Shown here: piece by piece, positions 30,705 through 33,283 of the stretch
Layout of the letters: each line of letters opens with the position of its first letter
How positions within the stretch are numbered: the first letter of the stretch is position 1
Assembly: GCA_021826965.1 (NCBI GenBank)
Contig: JAKAYA010000021.1
Coordinates: 1-33,283, forward strand
Origin: Nitrospirota bacterium
GTDB taxonomy: Bacteria; Nitrospirota; Leptospirillia; Leptospirillales; Leptospirillaceae
Length of the DNA stretch: 33,283 nt
Direction of reading: 5' to 3'
The notes under the pieces: generated by a model
Told to the model about the DNA's origin: nothing
The model's database searches: none
Seen by the model: only the letters and a program-made list of their open reading frames with translations
Program-made: the position numbers and the translations under genes

Positions 30705-31865
30705 TCAGTGCAGCGTTTTTGGAGGAACCAGAGATTTCTCGCCGGTTCCGGTTTTCATGGAGGGTACGGCAGGCGGATTCGTAGGTCCGGAGGCCACACC
30801 TTTTTGGGATATTTTCGGGACGGTAGCGCCGCCGTCCGGAACCCAGCGTACCCGGCGTACCCGGCTCTCACGGTCCAGAGGATTGTCCAGAACCAGAAGA
30901 AAATCGAAAGAACCCGGAATCCCTTGCAGAAAAACGGGGCGTCCTTCGAGACGCAAGGTGCGCACAAATCGATGGGTACGGACCGACCATAAACGGATCA
31001 TCCGGCTTTCCGGAAACGAAATGGCCAACAGTTCCGTATTCCCGATCCGGACCATCATGCCCGATTTCCGCCGGAACCGGGACAGGCGGCGAAAACCGTC
31101 CGGGTCGCCACTTCCTTCATATATTCCGTCCCGACAAAGAACCAGGAAGGCTTGCTCCCCCTGCTTCCGACCGGTCAGGATCTGTCTCGGGTGATCGCAA
31201 TTGCCCAGATCGACTTCCCCCTCTTTTTGCATCAAAGGAAGAGAGAGCGTGATGAGCCGTTCTTTCCGGTACAGGGGAAAGGCTATCCGTTTTCCCGCCG
31301 GATCCACGGTCACGGTCCGGACGCGGTCCCCGAGGGCCGTCCAGTCCAGAGTCTTTTCTTCCCGCCGGTCCAACCGGTAGAGAAGATGGACGGCTCCTGC
31401 CAGAACATAATATCCAAGATCGGGGTCGCCTCCAACCCATGAGGGGTTCAGACCCGTCCGGACCGCTTCCGGCGGCCCGTCCCTGCCGACCGGAGTCACA
31501 TAGTAATCGCGGGAGTTTCCTTGAGCCACAATCAGATTTCGTGTTCCGGGATCGAACGCGGCAAAAACGGGATTGCGAACATGCATGTCGACCCCGACCT
31601 GCTTGCCGGTTTCGAGGTCGACATGGACAATTTCACGGTCGTGAAACAGGGTCAGAAAGATCCACTTGTCGGAAAGATCCAGAGCGGTCCGGATTCTCTG
31701 GAAAGAAAAAGCGTGGTCGAATACAAGCAGGAAATGCCCCGACTCCAACGTGCTGTCCTCCGGGCTCAAGGGGAGCGCAGACGGAACAGGCAGTACCGGA
31801 GCTGCATCAACGCGCGCAGCGAAGAGAAAAACCAGGACGGTCAGGATGGAGAGGAACGTTTTCAT
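30705..31865 (-). CDS. Secreted protein with beta-propeller-like repeats, function unknown
   Basis: A 386-aa protein with a cleavable signal peptide (MKTFLSILTVLVFLFAARVDAA). The mature part contains repeated beta-rich segments with hydrophobic strands separated by charged turns: KWIFLTLFHDREIVHVDLETGKQVGVDM, RTVTVDPAGKRIAFPLYRKERLITLSL, AFDPGTRNLIVAQGNS and ELLAISFPESRMIRLWSVRTHRFVRTLRL, consistent with a YVTN- or WD40-like propeller in the periplasm. The tail is Pro/Gly-rich and probably disordered. No catalytic motif was seen. It lies 35 bases upstream of fabI and follows the next gene by 18 bases. Confidence 0.65.
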   Translation of the reverse strand: MKTFLSILTVLVFLFAARVDAAPVLPVPSALPLSPEDSTLESGHFLLVFDHAFSFQRIRTALDLSDKWIFLTLFHDREIVHVDLETGKQVGVDMHVRNPVFAAFDPGTRNLIVAQGNSRDYYVTPVGRDGPPEAVRTGLNPSWVGGDPDLGYYVLAGAVHLLYRLDRREEKTLDWTALGDRVRTVTVDPAGKRIAFPLYRKERLITLSLPLMQKEGEVDLGNCDHPRQILTGRKQGEQAFLVLCRDGIYEGSGDPDGFRRLSRFRRKSGMMVRIGNTELLAISFPESRMIRLWSVRTHRFVRTLRLEGRPVFLQGIPGSFDFLLVLDNPLDRESRVRRVRWVPDGGATVPKISQKGVASGPTNPPAVPSMKTGTGEKSLVPPKTLH

Positions 31866-31883
31866 TCAGTGTCGACGATTCGC

Positions 31884-33038
31884 CTAAAGCACTCCCAAAG
31901 AGAGATCCCGGTTCTCTGCCGGCAGAGGATGCCATTTCGTCCGGATCGGCAGATGACTTTCCAGAAGAGTCGGGACCAGTTCGGAAACAAACTCCCAGAC
32001 ATACTCGTCAATCAGGAGAAACTCACCCGTGTTCGTCGCTCCTTGCAAAGAGACATGTAGCCAAAGGAATCCCTTTTCCCAAAACGGAACAATCTCCATT
32101 GTCTCCCGACCCCGGGGACGCACGCGTTCGAGGAATGCCACGATTTTCTGGACGCAGGCAAGCGACACGGCCATCGGAAGCAGGTACGACCAGGGCACGA
32201 TGGAAAGAGAGACATCGCCCGCGTTCCTTGCCTCCGGAAAGAGCAACCCGGAGATCTCGCTCAGCCTTGACTGGAATCCCGCATCGTCGGGAAACTGTTC
32301 GATCCTTTCCCGCACATTTCCCCTCTCCGGAGGAAGCCGGGAAAAAATCGCCCCGACAATCGCCTGGGGGGAAAGTGTCCGAGCAGATCCTTCTTCGTCG
32401 TTATCCTGGAATTCCCTCAAGACCGGATGCCCTTTCTGGAACCCGGAATCCCCGGGGAGTCTCCATACTTCCCGAGGAGTGAACCCTGATAACTCTTCGG
32501 TGGAAACGGAAGGGAATATCGATTCCAGAAAAATGCGTCGTTCGGCGAAGGAAAACCGGTAAAGATCCGGGATTCCCGCCCATTCCGGATGAAGCTGGAC
32601 CTTGAGCCCCCTGTCTGCAGGAGAGCCGAACAGAGCTTCGATCTGGCTCTCGACATGTCGGCAAGTATCAGTGTCCAGAGTGTCCGGAAGTCGTGGCAGA
32701 CCATCGACCAGAAGACCCAATCCGTAAAGGTAGCTGCCGTCCGGACTGTCCGGCAGAATGAGAGGATTTTCGACTTCGGCCTCTTCCGAATAGGCTTCGA
32801 GAAACCGCCGGATATAGAGAGACCAGTCCGGCGTCATGGAAGGAATCTCCCCAAGGAGGGCAAGGGCATCTTCCTCGAAGATTTCGACCAGACATTCGGT
32901 CAGGGCATGATCCGTCTCTTCTTCCGCCAGAACTTCATCGGGGGCCCCTTTTTCGAGAATATGTCCGAGACTCCGGGCGGCAGAAACCGGCCCGTCCGGA
33001 TCGGGAAACCGGATGTCTTCACCCTCGTCCATGTTCAC
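31884..33038 (-). CDS. Uncharacterised acidic protein
   Basis: A 384-aa acidic protein with no family I recognise and no signal or membrane segment. The start is GTG at 33038 (AGGAG 4 nt before) or ATG at 33032 (spacing 10). The N-terminal third is rich in Asp/Glu with hydrophobic helices (EILVEIFEEDALALLGEI-like); the C-terminus has alternating beta-like segments (GFLWLHVSLQG, GEFLLIDEYVWEFV). The gene is probably first in the set leading through the propeller-like protein and fabI to the cytochrome genes. A function in assembly or maturation of that complex is conceivable but only from context. Confidence 0.6.
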   Translation of the reverse strand: MNMDEGEDIRFPDPDGPVSAARSLGHILEKGAPDEVLAEEETDHALTECLVEIFEEDALALLGEIPSMTPDWSLYIRRFLEAYSEEAEVENPLILPDSPDGSYLYGLGLLVDGLPRLPDTLDTDTCRHVESQIEALFGSPADRGLKVQLHPEWAGIPDLYRFSFAERRIFLESIFPSVSTEELSGFTPREVWRLPGDSGFQKGHPVLREFQDNDEEGSARTLSPQAIVGAIFSRLPPERGNVRERIEQFPDDAGFQSRLSEISGLLFPEARNAGDVSLSIVPWSYLLPMAVSLACVQKIVAFLERVRPRGRETMEIVPFWEKGFLWLHVSLQGATNTGEFLLIDEYVWEFVSELVPTLLESHLPIRTKWHPLPAENRDLSLGVL

Positions 33039-33283
33039 TTGACTCCTGTCGATTGATCGGTGCCTCCCGCACGGGGTCCGAATTTTCCGATCTGGCCCGC
33101 GTTTAAAACGAACGACATACTACGCTGTTTCGAGCGCTTCTTCAAGAAACGGAGGAACCCTAAGAACCGCGATTGAGGGATGGAAAACGGGATAGAAAAA
33201 CAAGAAGCCCCTTGTCGTTTCTGGTAAAATGGCAGGTGTCCAGACCAACCATTGACCCACCCGATAGGGTGAACGAAAGGGGC
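33039..33283. other. Upstream region at the right edge; weak hairpin, no gene
   Basis: This is the leader and upstream of the last gene, cut by the window edge. A 5-bp stem (ACAAG 33200-33204, CTTGT 33211-33215) followed on the minus strand by TTTTT (33200-33196) could be a weak terminator of a gene outside the window. CACCC-GATA-GGGTG at about 33257-33270 is a short palindrome. No coding frame of useful length or clear promoter was found. Confidence 0.35.

Noticed and set aside
31439-32482. 347-codon plus-strand frame
   Set aside because: Arg/Ser/Pro-rich shadow antisense to the propeller-like and unknown genes.
1-33283. tRNA, rRNA, SRP RNA, tmRNA or CRISPR array
   Set aside because: No cloverleaf T-loop pattern with flanking stems, no conserved rRNA stretches and no regularly spaced repeats were seen by eye; a covariance-model scan would be decisive.

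Overview
The window is a bacterial chromosome segment of moderate-to-high GC, densely coding and mostly on the minus strand. The rpsP-rimM-trmD-rplS block, an inner-membrane RND pump, lipoproteins with clear lipoboxes and a Rieske/cytochrome b complex point to a Gram-negative respiratory organism. The gene complement looks like a Nitrospirota-type iron oxidiser such as Leptospirillum. That assignment is from memory of the families, not from a search, and should be held at moderate confidence.

Layout. 1-843: the C-terminal end of an IS1634/IS4-like transposase running in from the left, then about 590 bases with no convincing gene. 844-12053 (all minus): a long housekeeping run, in transcription order rpsA, sppA, an HU/IHF gene, ffh, rpsP, khpA, rimM, trmD, rplS, rnhB, an ftsX-like gene, an envC-like gene and a ctpA-type protease. 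It couples translation, SRP targeting and cell-envelope/division functions. rimM is split by a frameshift at a run of nine T (coding strand); the two pieces together make a full-length RimM. 12467-14018 (plus): an ICMT-type membrane methyltransferase and a SAM-hydrolase (DUF62) protein. 14040-18856 (minus): an RND efflux permease, a lipoprotein, a Fur-family regulator and a second small lipoprotein. 18990-19490 (plus): a thioredoxin-fold lipoprotein divergent from the RND gene; the shared control region carries a perfect CRP/FNR-type palindrome and a partial Fur-like box. 19563-26101: a CCA/poly(A)-polymerase family gene, a large TPR protein, a Ppx/GppA phosphatase, a small unknown protein and recG. 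26258-27439: rpmB (Cys-containing L28), ridA translationally coupled to a small glycine-rich membrane protein, and a small CPSC redox protein. 27486-33038 (minus): an uncharacterised protein, a secreted beta-propeller-like protein, fabI, a Rieske protein with an N-terminal PRC-barrel-like extension, and a cytochrome b fused to a c-type cytochrome.

The most unusual parts are the quinol-oxidising complex (two fused subunits, with PAWY instead of PEWY at the Qo site), the broken rimM frame, and two divergent control regions with strong palindromes (18903-18957 and 27082-27149). No tRNA, rRNA or CRISPR array was recognised.
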